From CAINVV01 sp037129695 (GTDB taxonomy: Bacteria > Bacteroidota > Bacteroidia > Bacteroidales > Prolixibacteraceae), in assembly GCA_037129695.1 (NCBI GenBank), contig JBAXUL010000006.1:1-64000 (forward strand): a DNA stretch of 64,000 nucleotides, in the 5' to 3' direction. The notes below the pieces were generated by a model that had not been told where the DNA came from, searched no databases, and saw only the letters and a program-made list of their open reading frames with translations. Made by a program: the position numbers and the translations under genes. How positions within the stretch are numbered: the first letter of the stretch is position 1; the number at the start of each line of letters is the position of its first letter. Below are positions 33,287-41,131 of this stretch, piece by piece.

Positions 33287-35496
33287 TGAGAACAAAGATC
33301 AAGCAACGCGACATTACCGATTGTGGAGCGGCGTGCCTGGCCTCTGTTGCAGCCCATTACCGCCTGGGATTGCCCGTTTCTAAAATTCGGCAGTTGGCCG
33401 GCACCGATCAGAAAGGTACCAATGCCTGGGGGTTGATCAAGGCCGCAGAAAAACTTGGCTTTACCGCCAAAGGGGTGAAAGGCGGTATCGATTCTCTGCC
33501 TGGAATCCCTTGTCCTGCCATTGCCCATGTCGTCATCCATAAAGCGCTCCTTCATTATGTGGTCATCTATTCCGCTCAAAAGAGCAAGATTGAATATATG
33601 GATCCGGCCGATGGGGAGATACACAAAATTACCCTGGATGAATTCTCCGAAATTTGGACCGGAGTGCTGATCATCATGGCGCCGGGAGCTGACTTCCAGC
33701 CAAAAAACGAAAGAATATCCGTTTTCCGCAGGTTCCTGTTCTTACTCTTTCCTCACAGAAAAATATTAGCCCAGGCACTCTTTGGAGCAGTAATTTATAC
33801 CATTCTTGGTTTGTCGACCTCCATCTATATTCAGAAAATCACTGACTTTGTCCTGGTCGACAAAAACACCAATTTACTGAATCTGCTGAGCGTAATCATG
33901 CTTGTCCTGCTCCTTTTTCAACTATTTATCGGTTATTCCAAAAATATTTTTGTACTGAAAACCGGACAAAAAATTGATGCCCGACTCATACTGGGCTACT
34001 ACAAACATCTCCTGAAACTGCCACAAACCTTCTTTGACACCATGCGGGTAGGTGAAATCATTTCCAGGGTCAATGATGCAGTCAAAATCCGGGCATTCAT
34101 CAACGACATCGCGATTTCGTTATTAGTAAGCCTTTTCATCGTTGTCTTTTCCTTTGTGCTGATGTTTGTCTATAGCTGGAAACTGGCAATGATCGTCTCT
34201 TCCGTAATCCCTCTCTATGGGTTGATTTATTATATCACCAATCATTTAAACAAAAAGAGAGAGCGAAAATTGATGGAAGAAACAGCTGAACTCGAGAGTC
34301 AGTTGGTCGAATCGCTGAACTCTGTCAGGACCATTAAAGAGTTCGGACTGGAAAGTTTTTCCAATTTAAAAACGGAAGTCAGGTTTATCAATCTGCTGAA
34401 ATCCATCTACCATTCTACCACCAACAGTCTTTTTTCATCCACTAGTTCCGAAATGGTCAGCAGGATTTCTACAATCATCCTGCTTTGGACCGGCTCCTAT
34501 TTTGTAATGGACCAGACCATCACTCCGGGAGAACTGCTCTCATTCTATGCCATTATCGGATATTTTACTGGTCCGGCCTCCAATCTGATAGGAATGAACA
34601 AATCGATCCAGAACGCACTGATCGCTGCCGACAGGCTATTTGAAATCATGGATCTTGATCAGGAAACTGAAGAGAATAAAATCGAAATTCCGAGGGAGAA
34701 AGTCGGGAATATTGAATTTCAAAGTATTAGTTTCAGTTATGGAACCCGGACAGATGTATTTGATCATTTCTCTTTTCGGATCAGGAAAGGAGAGATTACA
34801 GCCATCGTTGGCGAAAGTGGCTCAGGCAAGACAACCCTGGTCGCGCTTATCCAGAAATTGTATCCGTTGACGGGTGGCAACATCTACCTTGGCGAATATA
34901 ATCTGGAACATGTCTCATCAGATAGTCTCCGCAAACTGATAGGAATTGTCCCCCAGCGTCTTGATCTTTTTTCGGGGACGCTGCTTGAAAACATTGCAGT
35001 CGGCGAGTTTTCACCAGATCTTAACAGGATACTGAATATTTGTCAAGCTCTCGGAATGCAACCGTTTATTGAGAAGCTACCTGGCGGTTTCAACAGCAGG
35101 GTTGGAGAGAATGGCACGACACTTTCGGGTGGAGAAAAACAGCGTATTGCCATTGCAAGAGCGCTCTACCATGATCCTGAAATCCTGCTGTTCGACGAGG
35201 CTACCTCTTCGCTGGACAATGATTCCGAGCATTTTGTGCAGGAAACAATCAGGGAAATGAAAAACAAGGGGAAAACGATACTGATTATCGCACACAGATT
35301 AAGTACAGTGGTGCAGGCAGATCACATTGCCGTCCTGGAAAATGGAATTATTGCGGAGGAAGGCTCCCATATGTCCTTGTGGCAACAAAAAGGCAAATAT
35401 TACAGGATGTGGCAGAAACAACTGCCCTTCCAGATAGACGACCTCCCGGGTACGAAACAAGAAACTGTAAAAACCCTTTATCATGAAGCTGGTTGA
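33286..35496 (+). CDS. C39-peptidase-containing ABC exporter (bacteriocin/peptide type)
   Basis: 736 residues. The N-terminal C39 cysteine peptidase has C13 (DCGAACLAS), H90 (LLHYVVIY) and D106 (DPADG), all catalytic positions intact. Six transmembrane helices lie near residues 150-440. The nucleotide-binding domain has Walker A GESGSGKTT (about 509), the LSGGEKQRIA signature (about 612) and Walker B ILLFDEATSSLD (about 632). Such proteins cut double-glycine leaders and export the peptide. Works with the preceding HlyD. No leader-peptide gene with a GG motif was recognised within the window, though a 34-codon frame overlaps its 3' end. Confidence 0.9.
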   Translation: MRTKIKQRDITDCGAACLASVAAHYRLGLPVSKIRQLAGTDQKGTNAWGLIKAAEKLGFTAKGVKGGIDSLPGIPCPAIAHVVIHKALLHYVVIYSAQKSKIEYMDPADGEIHKITLDEFSEIWTGVLIIMAPGADFQPKNERISVFRRFLFLLFPHRKILAQALFGAVIYTILGLSTSIYIQKITDFVLVDKNTNLLNLLSVIMLVLLLFQLFIGYSKNIFVLKTGQKIDARLILGYYKHLLKLPQTFFDTMRVGEIISRVNDAVKIRAFINDIAISLLVSLFIVVFSFVLMFVYSWKLAMIVSSVIPLYGLIYYITNHLNKKRERKLMEETAELESQLVESLNSVRTIKEFGLESFSNLKTEVRFINLLKSIYHSTTNSLFSSTSSEMVSRISTIILLWTGSYFVMDQTITPGELLSFYAIIGYFTGPASNLIGMNKSIQNALIAADRLFEIMDLDQETEENKIEIPREKVGNIEFQSISFSYGTRTDVFDHFSFRIRKGEITAIVGESGSGKTTLVALIQKLYPLTGGNIYLGEYNLEHVSSDSLRKLIGIVPQRLDLFSGTLLENIAVGEFSPDLNRILNICQALGMQPFIEKLPGGFNSRVGENGTTLSGGEKQRIAIARALYHDPEILLFDEATSSLDNDSEHFVQETIREMKNKGKTILIIAHRLSTVVQADHIAVLENGIIAEEGSHMSLWQQKGKYYRMWQKQLPFQIDDLPGTKQETVKTLYHEAG

Positions 35497-35587
35497 CACA
35501 TTAAAGTCGATGCATGAAAATCAATTTTTATGGAATCGACCAGACGCTGGCAATCAGGTGCACCCTGAAAATTATTTCAGACAGTAA
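35483..35587 (+). CDS. Possible 34-residue peptide overlapping the exporter gene
   Basis: An ATG frame that begins 14 nt before the exporter's stop in another frame and continues 34 codons to TAA. The peptide starts MKLVDTLKSMHENQFLWN and ends with NYFRQ. It has no signal peptide, Gly-Gly site or clear hydrophobic core. Translational coupling (ATG overlapping the stop) is what makes it worth noting; coding cannot be shown by eye. Confidence 0.25.
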   Translation: MKLVDTLKSMHENQFLWNRPDAGNQVHPENYFRQ

Positions 35588-35628
35588 AGTGAAGGAATTA
35601 ATACGTGGCTTAATTGCATCAACAAAAT

Positions 35629-36098
35629 ATTACACAGAGTTGCACGGAGAAGCGCCGAGTTACACAGAGAAAAATGGACAAGTTTATTAATCAAATCACC
35701 AGGAAAATAATAGGATATGCAATAGAAGTACACAGAATACTTGGACCTGGGATGCTTGAATCTGCATACGAAGAGTGTCTGGCATACGAACTTTATTGTC
35801 AGGGTTTGATCGTTGAAAGACAAATTCCTGTTCCTGTTGTTTTTAAGAATATCAAGTTGGAATGCGGATATCGCATTGATTTACTGGTTGAAAATTTGGT
35901 GATTGTTGAATTGAAGTCAGTGGATGAATTTGCTCCGGTTCCTGATGCACAGATCTTGACCTACATGAAATTCGCCAATAAGGATATTGGATTACTCATC
36001 AATTTTAACGTCGAGTTGCTCAAAGACGGAATCACACGTTTTCGATATTAGTTTTTACTTTGTGTAACTCTGAGCTTCTCTGTGAAGCTCTGTGAAAG
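35629..36098. repeat. 470-bp unit: inverted repeats flanking the GxxExxY gene
   Basis: Left arm 35629-35669 (TTACACAGAGTTGCACGGAG then AAGCGCCGAGTTACACAGAG) and right arm 36058-36098 (reverse complement CTTCACAGAGAAGCTCAGAG then TTACACAAAG). About 31 of 40 positions pair. The arms enclose one gene precisely, so the unit looks like a mobile cassette or a palindromic expression context. Confidence 0.55.
35674..36051 (+). CDS. GxxExxY-family protein (PD-(D/E)XK nuclease-like)
   Basis: 125 residues. Starts MDKFINQITRKIIGYAIEVH and has LGPGMLESAYEECLAYEL (GxxExxY at about 25-31), then the nuclease-like core with YRIDLLVENLVIVELKSV (D and ExK catalytic pair, about 71-88) and a QILTYMKFANK segment. 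Proteins of this family are widespread in Bacteroidota, cyanobacteria and others, often solitary, with unknown role; a restriction-endonuclease-like fold is predicted for the family. The start at 35674 is chosen over an in-frame 35614, which would run through the left inverted repeat. Confidence 0.82.
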   Translation: MDKFINQITRKIIGYAIEVHRILGPGMLESAYEECLAYELYCQGLIVERQIPVPVVFKNIKLECGYRIDLLVENLVIVELKSVDEFAPVPDAQILTYMKFANKDIGLLINFNVELLKDGITRFRY

Positions 36099-36108
36099 AA
36101 TTATTGAA

Positions 36109-36525
36109 TTACATCTCCCTGATCATTGCCCCAATGATTTCACGGAATTTCTCAATATCAGACTCCGGAAGAACATTCAAGAGTCTCGACTCGCACTCCT
36201 GCCTGTTCTTATCTATTTCATTCCTGATTTTCTTTCCGCTATCGGTAAGGCACAGTGTAATTGCCCTCCGGTCATTTTTATCCGTGTTCCTGTCGAGGTA
36301 TCCATCCACAACCAGTTTCTCAATCACCCTGCTGATACGTGAAGGCGATAAGCCCATGTTCCTGGCAAGCTCAGGACTGTTGATGCCGGTGCATTGGTCG
36401 AGCGAACTAAAAAAAAGCAATTCAGACTGCGACAAATGAAGATGCTCCATCAGCCGGTTGTCGATATCTGCGCATTTTTTTTTCATCTCATACACCAAAC
36501 CCAAAATTTCACTTCCCTTTTCCAT
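36109..36525 (-). CDS. MarR-family transcriptional regulator
   Basis: 138 residues, winged-helix MarR fold: dimerisation helix, then ELARNMGLSPSRISRVIEKLVVDGYLDR (HTH and wing) and the conserved wing NDRRAITLCLTDSGKK. Cys18, Cys45 and a later Cys give potential for redox sensing, which would suit the neighbouring thioredoxin (inference). Transcribed divergently from the thioredoxin-osmC pair across 321 bp that hold a long inverted repeat. Ligand unknown. Confidence 0.88.
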   Translation of the reverse strand: MEKGSEILGLVYEMKKKCADIDNRLMEHLHLSQSELLFFSSLDQCTGINSPELARNMGLSPSRISRVIEKLVVDGYLDRNTDKNDRRAITLCLTDSGKKIRNEIDKNRQECESRLLNVLPESDIEKFREIIGAMIREM

Positions 36526-36540
36526 GGATCCTTCATTTTT

Positions 36541-36690
36541 TCAAGCTGTTAGCCGTTGGCTATTAGCTATTAGTTTTTCACAGCCTGCGACAATCAGCAG
36601 ATTATCCCAATTCCAATTAATTGCACACAACTCGATATTTCCACAAATCCAAGCTAAAAGCTAACGGCTAATAGCTAACTGCTTTCCCAT
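36541..36690. repeat. Paired TTAGC-type repeats (opposite orientation)
   Basis: Plus-strand GCTGTTAGCCGTTGGC with TATTAGCTATTAG (36543-36572), and its inverse at 36650-36682 (AAGCTAAAAGCTAACGGC then TAATAGCTAACTGC). Together they form a large imperfect hairpin between marR and thioredoxin. Same heptamer family as elsewhere in the window. Confidence 0.5.
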
Positions 36691-36731
36691 CCACAAAACT
36701 ACAAATAAGTCAACTATTTACAAAGGCATTT

Positions 36732-36818
36732 TGTGCTAATGACAATTATTTTTAGTAAAAAGTTTTTATATTTGAAAAACTAATTTACTTTTGTGAGGAA
36801 ATAATTGCTATTAGCACA
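36732..36818. promoter_or_regulatory. Long inverted repeat around the thioredoxin promoter
   Basis: Left arm 36732-36751 (TGTGCTAATGACAATTATTT) and right arm 36799-36818 (AAATAATTGCTATTAGCACA), 18 of 20 complementary. The 47-bp spacer carries two -7-like boxes, TATATTTG (36767-36774) and TACTTTTG (36786-36793). Candidate operator or cruciform controlling trx-osmC and perhaps marR. Confidence 0.6.
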
Positions 36819-36846
36819 TTAATAATTAAAGATAAAAAACAATACA

Positions 36847-37212
36847 ATGGCACTTGAACATTTAACACTGGATACCTTCAAGGAGAAAGTATTCAATTTT
36901 GAGGCAAACAAGGAGTGGAAATTTGAAGGAACTGCACCTGCGATCGTCGATTTTTATGCCGATTGGTGCTCTCCGTGCAGAATGGTAGCTCCTATTCTGG
37001 AGGAGTTACAGGAAACCTATGGATCCAAACTTACCATCTACAAGGTAAATACCGAAGAGCAGAGTGAATTGGCCGGCTTGTTTGGTATTCAAAGCATTCC
37101 ATCCTTACTTTTCATTCCGCTTGAAGGTCAGCCACAGATGGCACAGGGTGCTTTACCCAAAGCTTCCTTCGTCTCTGCGATCGAAGATGTTTTGAAGGTG
37201 ACTGCCAACTAA
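36847..37212 (+). CDS. Thioredoxin
   Basis: 121 residues, single thioredoxin domain. Active site WCSPC (C41 and C44 within DFYADWCSPCRMVAP), with Ser in place of the usual Gly, and a cis-proline region FGIQSIPSLLFI. Slightly extended N-terminus before the first strand, no signal peptide, so cytoplasmic. Reduces disulphides of target proteins with thioredoxin reductase. Followed by osmC after 16 nt, forming an oxidative-stress operon divergent from marR. Confidence 0.93.
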   Translation: MALEHLTLDTFKEKVFNFEANKEWKFEGTAPAIVDFYADWCSPCRMVAPILEELQETYGSKLTIYKVNTEEQSELAGLFGIQSIPSLLFIPLEGQPQMAQGALPKASFVSAIEDVLKVTAN

Positions 37213-37228
37213 AATCCAAGGCCACAAA

Positions 37229-37648
37229 ATGAAACAGGAAATAAGTCTGGACTGGAAGAAAGGTATGGCTTTTGAAACGGAACTCAATGGTCATAAATTG
37301 ACCATTGACAGCGACAAGTCATCCGGAGGCACCGACTCAGGTCCGCGTCCAAAGGCTCTGATGCTAGTTGCTCTGGCCGGTTGTACGGGAATGGATGTTG
37401 TCTCCATCCTGGAGAAAATGAGGGTCGAAATCGCCGATCTGAAAATTAAAGTGGACGGCGATGTAACAGAGGAACATCCGAAGCATTTCACCTCCATGCA
37501 CATTACCTACGAATTTTGGGGGAATGAACTCCCAATCGATAAACTTGAAAAAGCAGTGTCATTGTCAGACGAAAAATATTGTGGAGTAGCCGCCACATTA
37601 AAAAAAGGTATTCCGGTCACCCATTCAATTGTGGTGCACGAAAAATAA
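37229..37648 (+). CDS. OsmC/Ohr-family peroxide-reducing protein
   Basis: 139 residues, OsmC-like domain. The two reactive cysteines are C52 (ALAGCTGMDV) and C118 (EKYCGVAATL), separated as in YhfA/OsmC subfamily members. Such proteins reduce organic hydroperoxides with dithiols. Directly downstream of thioredoxin, so likely co-expressed and perhaps reduced by it. Ends at a strong terminator (37686-37723). Confidence 0.9.
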   Translation: MKQEISLDWKKGMAFETELNGHKLTIDSDKSSGGTDSGPRPKALMLVALAGCTGMDVVSILEKMRVEIADLKIKVDGDVTEEHPKHFTSMHITYEFWGNELPIDKLEKAVSLSDEKYCGVAATLKKGIPVTHSIVVHEK

Positions 37649-37685
37649 AATATTATTAGCTTTAGTTTCACTGTTTTGTAACGTC

Positions 37686-37723
37686 AAATTGGCCATGGGT
37701 AATTATCCTTGGCCAATTTTTTT
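37686..37723 (+). terminator. Intrinsic terminator of trx-osmC
   Basis: Perfect stem AAATTGGCCA (37686-37695) / TGGCCAATTT (37710-37719) followed by a T-run to 37723. Confidence 0.85.
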
Positions 37724-37775
37724 ATATGTCAGTGATTAAGAATCTGCAGTTTGCACATTTTACATGATATATATA

Positions 37776-37804
37776 TTGAAAATTGAAATATATCTTTACA
37801 TTTG
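37776..37804 (+). promoter_or_regulatory. Bacteroidetes-type promoter of the trpB2 leader
   Basis: TTG (37776-37778) and TACATTTG (37797-37804) with an 18-bp spacer fit the -33/-7 consensus. Transcription would begin near 37808-37811, about 16-19 nt before the leader ATG. Confidence 0.6.
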
Positions 37805-37826
37805 CTGTCAGATTAAAATAAAAAGA

Positions 37827-37892
37827 ATGATTACTCTTACAAATTACAGGGGCTCGAACTGGCTTTGGCGCGACTTTAACCAAGATGCGTAA
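37827..37892 (+). CDS. Tryptophan leader peptide
   Basis: A 21-codon frame, MITLTNYRGSNWLWRDF... to TAA, with two Trp codons separated by one Leu (residues 12 and 14). Two Trp codons in a 21-residue peptide directly after a promoter and before mutually exclusive hairpins match classic trp attenuation peptides. Ribosome stalling here under Trp starvation would free the downstream segment for an antiterminator. Confidence 0.75.
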   Translation: MITLTNYRGSNWLWRDFNQDA

Positions 37893-37962
37893 GCGGTATA
37901 CCTGTAATTAAACCATAAAAGGGGATATGTCTGTTTACGCGGCATCTCCCCTTTCCTTTTTT
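37842..37962 (+). promoter_or_regulatory. Trp attenuator (pause hairpin, antiterminator, terminator)
   Basis: Segment 1 AATTACAGG (37842-37850, inside the leader peptide) pairs perfectly with segment 2 CCTGTAATT (37901-37909). Segment 2's neighbour TATACCT (37897-37903) can instead pair with GGGGATA (37921-37927), six of seven positions counting one G-U, which is the 5' arm of the terminator. So 1:2 plus terminator and 2:3 antiterminator exclude each other. Trp-codon stalling (37860-37868) would block segment 1 and favour antitermination, as in enteric trp leaders. Confidence 0.7.
37918..37962 (+). terminator. Attenuator terminator before trpB2
   Basis: AAAGGGGATATG arm (37918-37929) against CATCTCCCCTTT (37943-37954), eight outer base pairs plus ATG/CAT with one mismatch, then TTTTTT (37957-37962). 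It ends 32 nt before the trpB2 ATG. Confidence 0.8.
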
Positions 37963-37994
37963 AGAATATTTTCAACACACTTAAATCAGAAACA

Positions 37995-39356
37995 ATGCAA
38001 AAGAAAATCTATCTCGACGAATCGGAAATGCCAAAACAATGGTACAACCTGGCTGCCGATCTTCCCATGCTGCCACCACTCGGTCCAAATGGCAAACCCA
38101 TTTCTCCCGAAATGCTTGCTCCGGTCTTTCCCATGAATCTGATCGAACAGGAAGTAAGCACCGATCGCTGGATCAGCATCCCTGATGAAGTACAGGATAT
38201 GCTGAAAATCTGGAGACCGAGTCCGCTCATCCGCGCTTTTGAACTGGAAAAAGCATTGGGAACACCTGCTAAAATCTTTTACAAAAATGAAAGTGTCTCT
38301 CCGGCAGGCAGCCACAAACCCAACACTGCCGTTCCACAGGCATGGTACAACAAACAATTCGGGATCAAGCGAATCACAACAGAAACGGGCGCCGGGCAGT
38401 GGGGCAGCGCACTTTCTTTTGCTTGCGCCTTATTAGGTGGAATTGAATGTAAAGTTTACATGGTGAGAATCAGTTACGAACAAAAACCGTTCCGTCAGAT
38501 CCTGATGAATACATGGGGAGGGACTTGTGTAGCAAGCCCGAGCATGGAAACCGCAGCAGGACGTGCGGTACTGGCAGAATTTCCTGACACCCCGGGAAGC
38601 CTTGGCATTGCCATTTCAGAGGCTATCGAGGCCGCTGTCACCGACCCGACAGGCCAAACCAGGTATGGCTTAGGTTCAGTATTGAACCATGTCATGCTTC
38701 ACCAGACGATTATCGGACTGGAAGCCAAAAAGCAATTAGCCAAAGTAGGCATCAAAAAACCGGACATCGTGATTGGTTGCTGCGGAGGTGGAAGCAATTT
38801 CGCAGGTCTGGCCTTTCCGTTCATCCAGGATAAAATAAATGGTGACGACATCGAAATCATTGGGGCCGAACCAGCTTCCTGTCCTACCTTGACAAAAGGC
38901 ACCTTTATGTACGACCATGGAGACATCGCTAAAATGACCCCTTTACTTCCGATGTACAGTCTGGGACATAACTTTATCCCAGCACCCATTCATGCCGGAG
39001 GACTTCGTTACCACGGAATGTCGCCTTTGGTAAGTGCTGCTGTGAGGGCAGGTTATGTCACTCCGATTGCCATTAATCAGTCTGAATGTTTCGAAGCGGG
39101 AATGCTTTTTGCTAAAACTGAAGGTATCGTTCCGGCTCCTGAAACAACCCACGCCATTGCAGCCACTATCCGGGAAGCAAAAAAAGCTACAGAGGAAGGC
39201 AAAGAAAAAATCATCATTTTCAACCTCTCAGGTCACGGGATGATGGACCTTCTCGGTTATGACAAATACATGAAAGGACAACTTTCAGACTATGAAATGT
39301 CTGAAAAAGAAATCAGCGATAACCTCCACCAGATGGACGGATATCCGAAACCGTAG
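37995..39356 (+). CDS. trpB: Tryptophan synthase beta-like enzyme, TrpB2 type
   Basis: 453 residues, longer than TrpB1 (about 400), with the TrpB2 N-terminal extension. PLP-binding Lys108 (AGSHKPNTA), catalytic-type Glu130 (TETGAGQWG) and phosphate-binding GCCGGGSN (261-268). Converts indole (or, in some members, another donor) plus L-serine to tryptophan. No trpA or other trp gene is near. TrpB2 proteins lack a partner in the TrpA complex and are thought to salvage free indole. The Trp leader-peptide attenuator upstream argues strongly that tryptophan is the product sensed. Confidence 0.92.
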   Translation: MQKKIYLDESEMPKQWYNLAADLPMLPPLGPNGKPISPEMLAPVFPMNLIEQEVSTDRWISIPDEVQDMLKIWRPSPLIRAFELEKALGTPAKIFYKNESVSPAGSHKPNTAVPQAWYNKQFGIKRITTETGAGQWGSALSFACALLGGIECKVYMVRISYEQKPFRQILMNTWGGTCVASPSMETAAGRAVLAEFPDTPGSLGIAISEAIEAAVTDPTGQTRYGLGSVLNHVMLHQTIIGLEAKKQLAKVGIKKPDIVIGCCGGGSNFAGLAFPFIQDKINGDDIEIIGAEPASCPTLTKGTFMYDHGDIAKMTPLLPMYSLGHNFIPAPIHAGGLRYHGMSPLVSAAVRAGYVTPIAINQSECFEAGMLFAKTEGIVPAPETTHAIAATIREAKKATEEGKEKIIIFNLSGHGMMDLLGYDKYMKGQLSDYEMSEKEISDNLHQMDGYPKP

Positions 39357-39371
39357 TCGTAACCATAGACT

Positions 39372-39428
39372 TCCCCAAAGTTCCGTAGTTACGAACATTT
39401 ATTTGCTCGTATCTAGCAACTTTGGGGA
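39372..39428. terminator. Bidirectional terminator between trpB2 and add
   Basis: Core arms TCCCCAAAGTT (39372-39382) and AACTTTGGGGA (39418-39428) perfectly complementary, with further imperfect pairing inward. Lies in the convergent gap of trpB2 (+) and add (-). T-runs are weak, so confidence is moderate. Confidence 0.6.
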
Positions 39429-39437
39429 GTTCTAAAA

Positions 39438-40451
39438 TTATTCGATTCCCGCAACTTCCTCCACCCTTTTCAGAAAATCTCTTTTCTCCTTGTCAGTAAT
39501 AAACGAAGCTTCAAAGGAATTTCGAACCAGCCTGACAATCTCCTCTTTCGAAAGCAAAAGTGCATCCGCTACCGCGATGAAATTGTCGTTGAGATATCCG
39601 CCGAAATAAGCCGGGTCATCTGAGTTGACAGTTACTTTGATTCCGCGCTCCATCATCTCTTTCAAGGGATGATCTTCCATGCTTTTTATCACCTTCAATT
39701 TGAGATTGGACAACGGGCAGGAAGTAAGAGGAATCTCATAGATTCCAAGTACATCTACAAGATCCGGATCTTCGATGGCGCTGTTTCCATGGTCGATTCG
39801 GGAAGCTTGCAACAAGTCGAGCGCACCCCATATATATTCAGGAGGACCTTCTTCCCCTGCATGGACAACAGTAAGGAAACCCATGTCTCTGGCTTTTTCG
39901 AACAAATCAGCGAAGATATCCGGCGGAAAATTTTTCTCGGAAGAGTCCAGACCAACCGCCGTAATCCAGCCCTGGTAAGGCACTGCTTCAAGCAAGGTCT
40001 TGAAGGCATTCTCCACACTCAAATGGCGGAGAAAAGACAGAATTAACCTGAACGAGATGCCAAGTTTTTCATAGCCGTCCGTGAGGGCACGATAAATACC
40101 TCCGATTACCGCACTAAATGGAACTCCCCTTGAAGTATGAGCCTGCGGATCAAACATGATTTCCGTATGAACAATATTGTTTTCTGCTGCTTTCAGGAGG
40201 TAAGCCCACGTCAGGTCATAAAAATCCTGCTCCTGCAGCAAAACTGCTGTTCCGGCATAATAAATGTCCAAAAAATCCTGTAGTTGATCAAACTTGTAGG
40301 CATCGCGCAAAACCTGTTCGGAGGCATAATTTAATTCAATATCGTTGCGCAATGCCAGATGAAACATCATTTCAGGCTCCAGGGTTCCTTCAATATGAAG
40401 ATGTAATTCGGCTTTTGGAAGGGTACGAATAAACTTGTGTAAGTCAGTCAT
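39438..40451 (-). CDS. add: Adenosine deaminase
   Basis: 337 residues. Deaminates adenosine (and deoxyadenosine) to inosine in purine salvage; cytoplasmic Zn enzyme. Metal motif H17-L-H19 (AELHLHIEGT), a His/Glu pair HAGEEGPPEYI (about 195-205), SCPLSNLKL and the second-metal Asp pair NSDDPAYFG are all present. Three nt after the rubrerythrin stop, so probably transcribed with it; the functional link is unclear. Confidence 0.93.
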   Translation of the reverse strand: MTDLHKFIRTLPKAELHLHIEGTLEPEMMFHLALRNDIELNYASEQVLRDAYKFDQLQDFLDIYYAGTAVLLQEQDFYDLTWAYLLKAAENNIVHTEIMFDPQAHTSRGVPFSAVIGGIYRALTDGYEKLGISFRLILSFLRHLSVENAFKTLLEAVPYQGWITAVGLDSSEKNFPPDIFADLFEKARDMGFLTVVHAGEEGPPEYIWGALDLLQASRIDHGNSAIEDPDLVDVLGIYEIPLTSCPLSNLKLKVIKSMEDHPLKEMMERGIKVTVNSDDPAYFGGYLNDNFIAVADALLLSKEEIVRLVRNSFEASFITDKEKRDFLKRVEEVAGIE

Positions 40452-40454
40452 GCA

Positions 40455-41030
40455 TTAATAGTTTTTTGCCTGTAGTTCGAAGTATGCCTGAGGGTGGCCG
40501 CAAATTGGACAAATCTGCGGAGCGCTTTGCGCTTCGTGCAAATAACCGCAAACCTCACATTTCCATATAACTTTGTCTCCGCGCTTGAATACCAATCCGG
40601 TTTCAAGATTGTTGTACAGCGTTCTGTACCGCTCTTCATGTGCTTTTTCAACCTTTGAAATCATTTTGAACATGGCAGCAACTGCTTTGAATCCTTCTTC
40701 TTCCGCAATACGCGCAAATTCAGGATACAGTTCGGTCCACTCTTCATGCTCACCATCTGCGGCAGCTTTCAAGTTTTCGAGGGTTGTTCCCACAACACCT
40801 GCCGGATAAGATGCTGTTATTTCAACCATCCCACCTTCCAGAAATTTAAAAAACTGCTTGGCGTGCGACCGTTCATTGAAGGATGTCTCATCAAATAGGT
40901 CTGCAATCTGCTCCAAACCCTCTTTCCTGGCTTGTTTGGCAAAATAATCATAGCGCATTCTGGCCTGTGATTCTCCTGCAAATGCTTTCAACAGATTTTG
41001 TTCTGTTTTGGTACCTTTTATTGAACTCAT
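40455..41030 (-). CDS. Rubrerythrin
   Basis: 191 residues. An N-terminal ferritin-like di-iron domain (ExxH-type helices, e.g. FNERSHAKQFFKF) is followed by a C-terminal rubredoxin domain with paired CxxC motifs WKCEVCGY and ICPICGH. Reduces hydrogen peroxide with electrons from NADH via rubredoxin in anaerobes, consistent with an anaerobic lifestyle. The start at 41030 (MSSIKGT) is used instead of 41066, which adds a non-conserved segment. Upstream of add. Confidence 0.94.
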   Translation of the reverse strand: MSSIKGTKTEQNLLKAFAGESQARMRYDYFAKQARKEGLEQIADLFDETSFNERSHAKQFFKFLEGGMVEITASYPAGVVGTTLENLKAAADGEHEEWTELYPEFARIAEEEGFKAVAAMFKMISKVEKAHEERYRTLYNNLETGLVFKRGDKVIWKCEVCGYLHEAQSAPQICPICGHPQAYFELQAKNY

Positions 41031-41131
41031 GATGGAAATCAATTTGGTGATACAATATTTCGACAACAGTTTTTCGACTGATATATGCTAAAGTTAGAAT
41101 AAAAATCGGATTCCTCAAAAAGATTCGGGTG

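Noticed and set aside
37927..38136. A 69-codon frame starting inside the trpB2 attenuator
   Set aside because: It overlaps the terminator stem and trpB2 in another frame; explained by the attenuator and the true gene.
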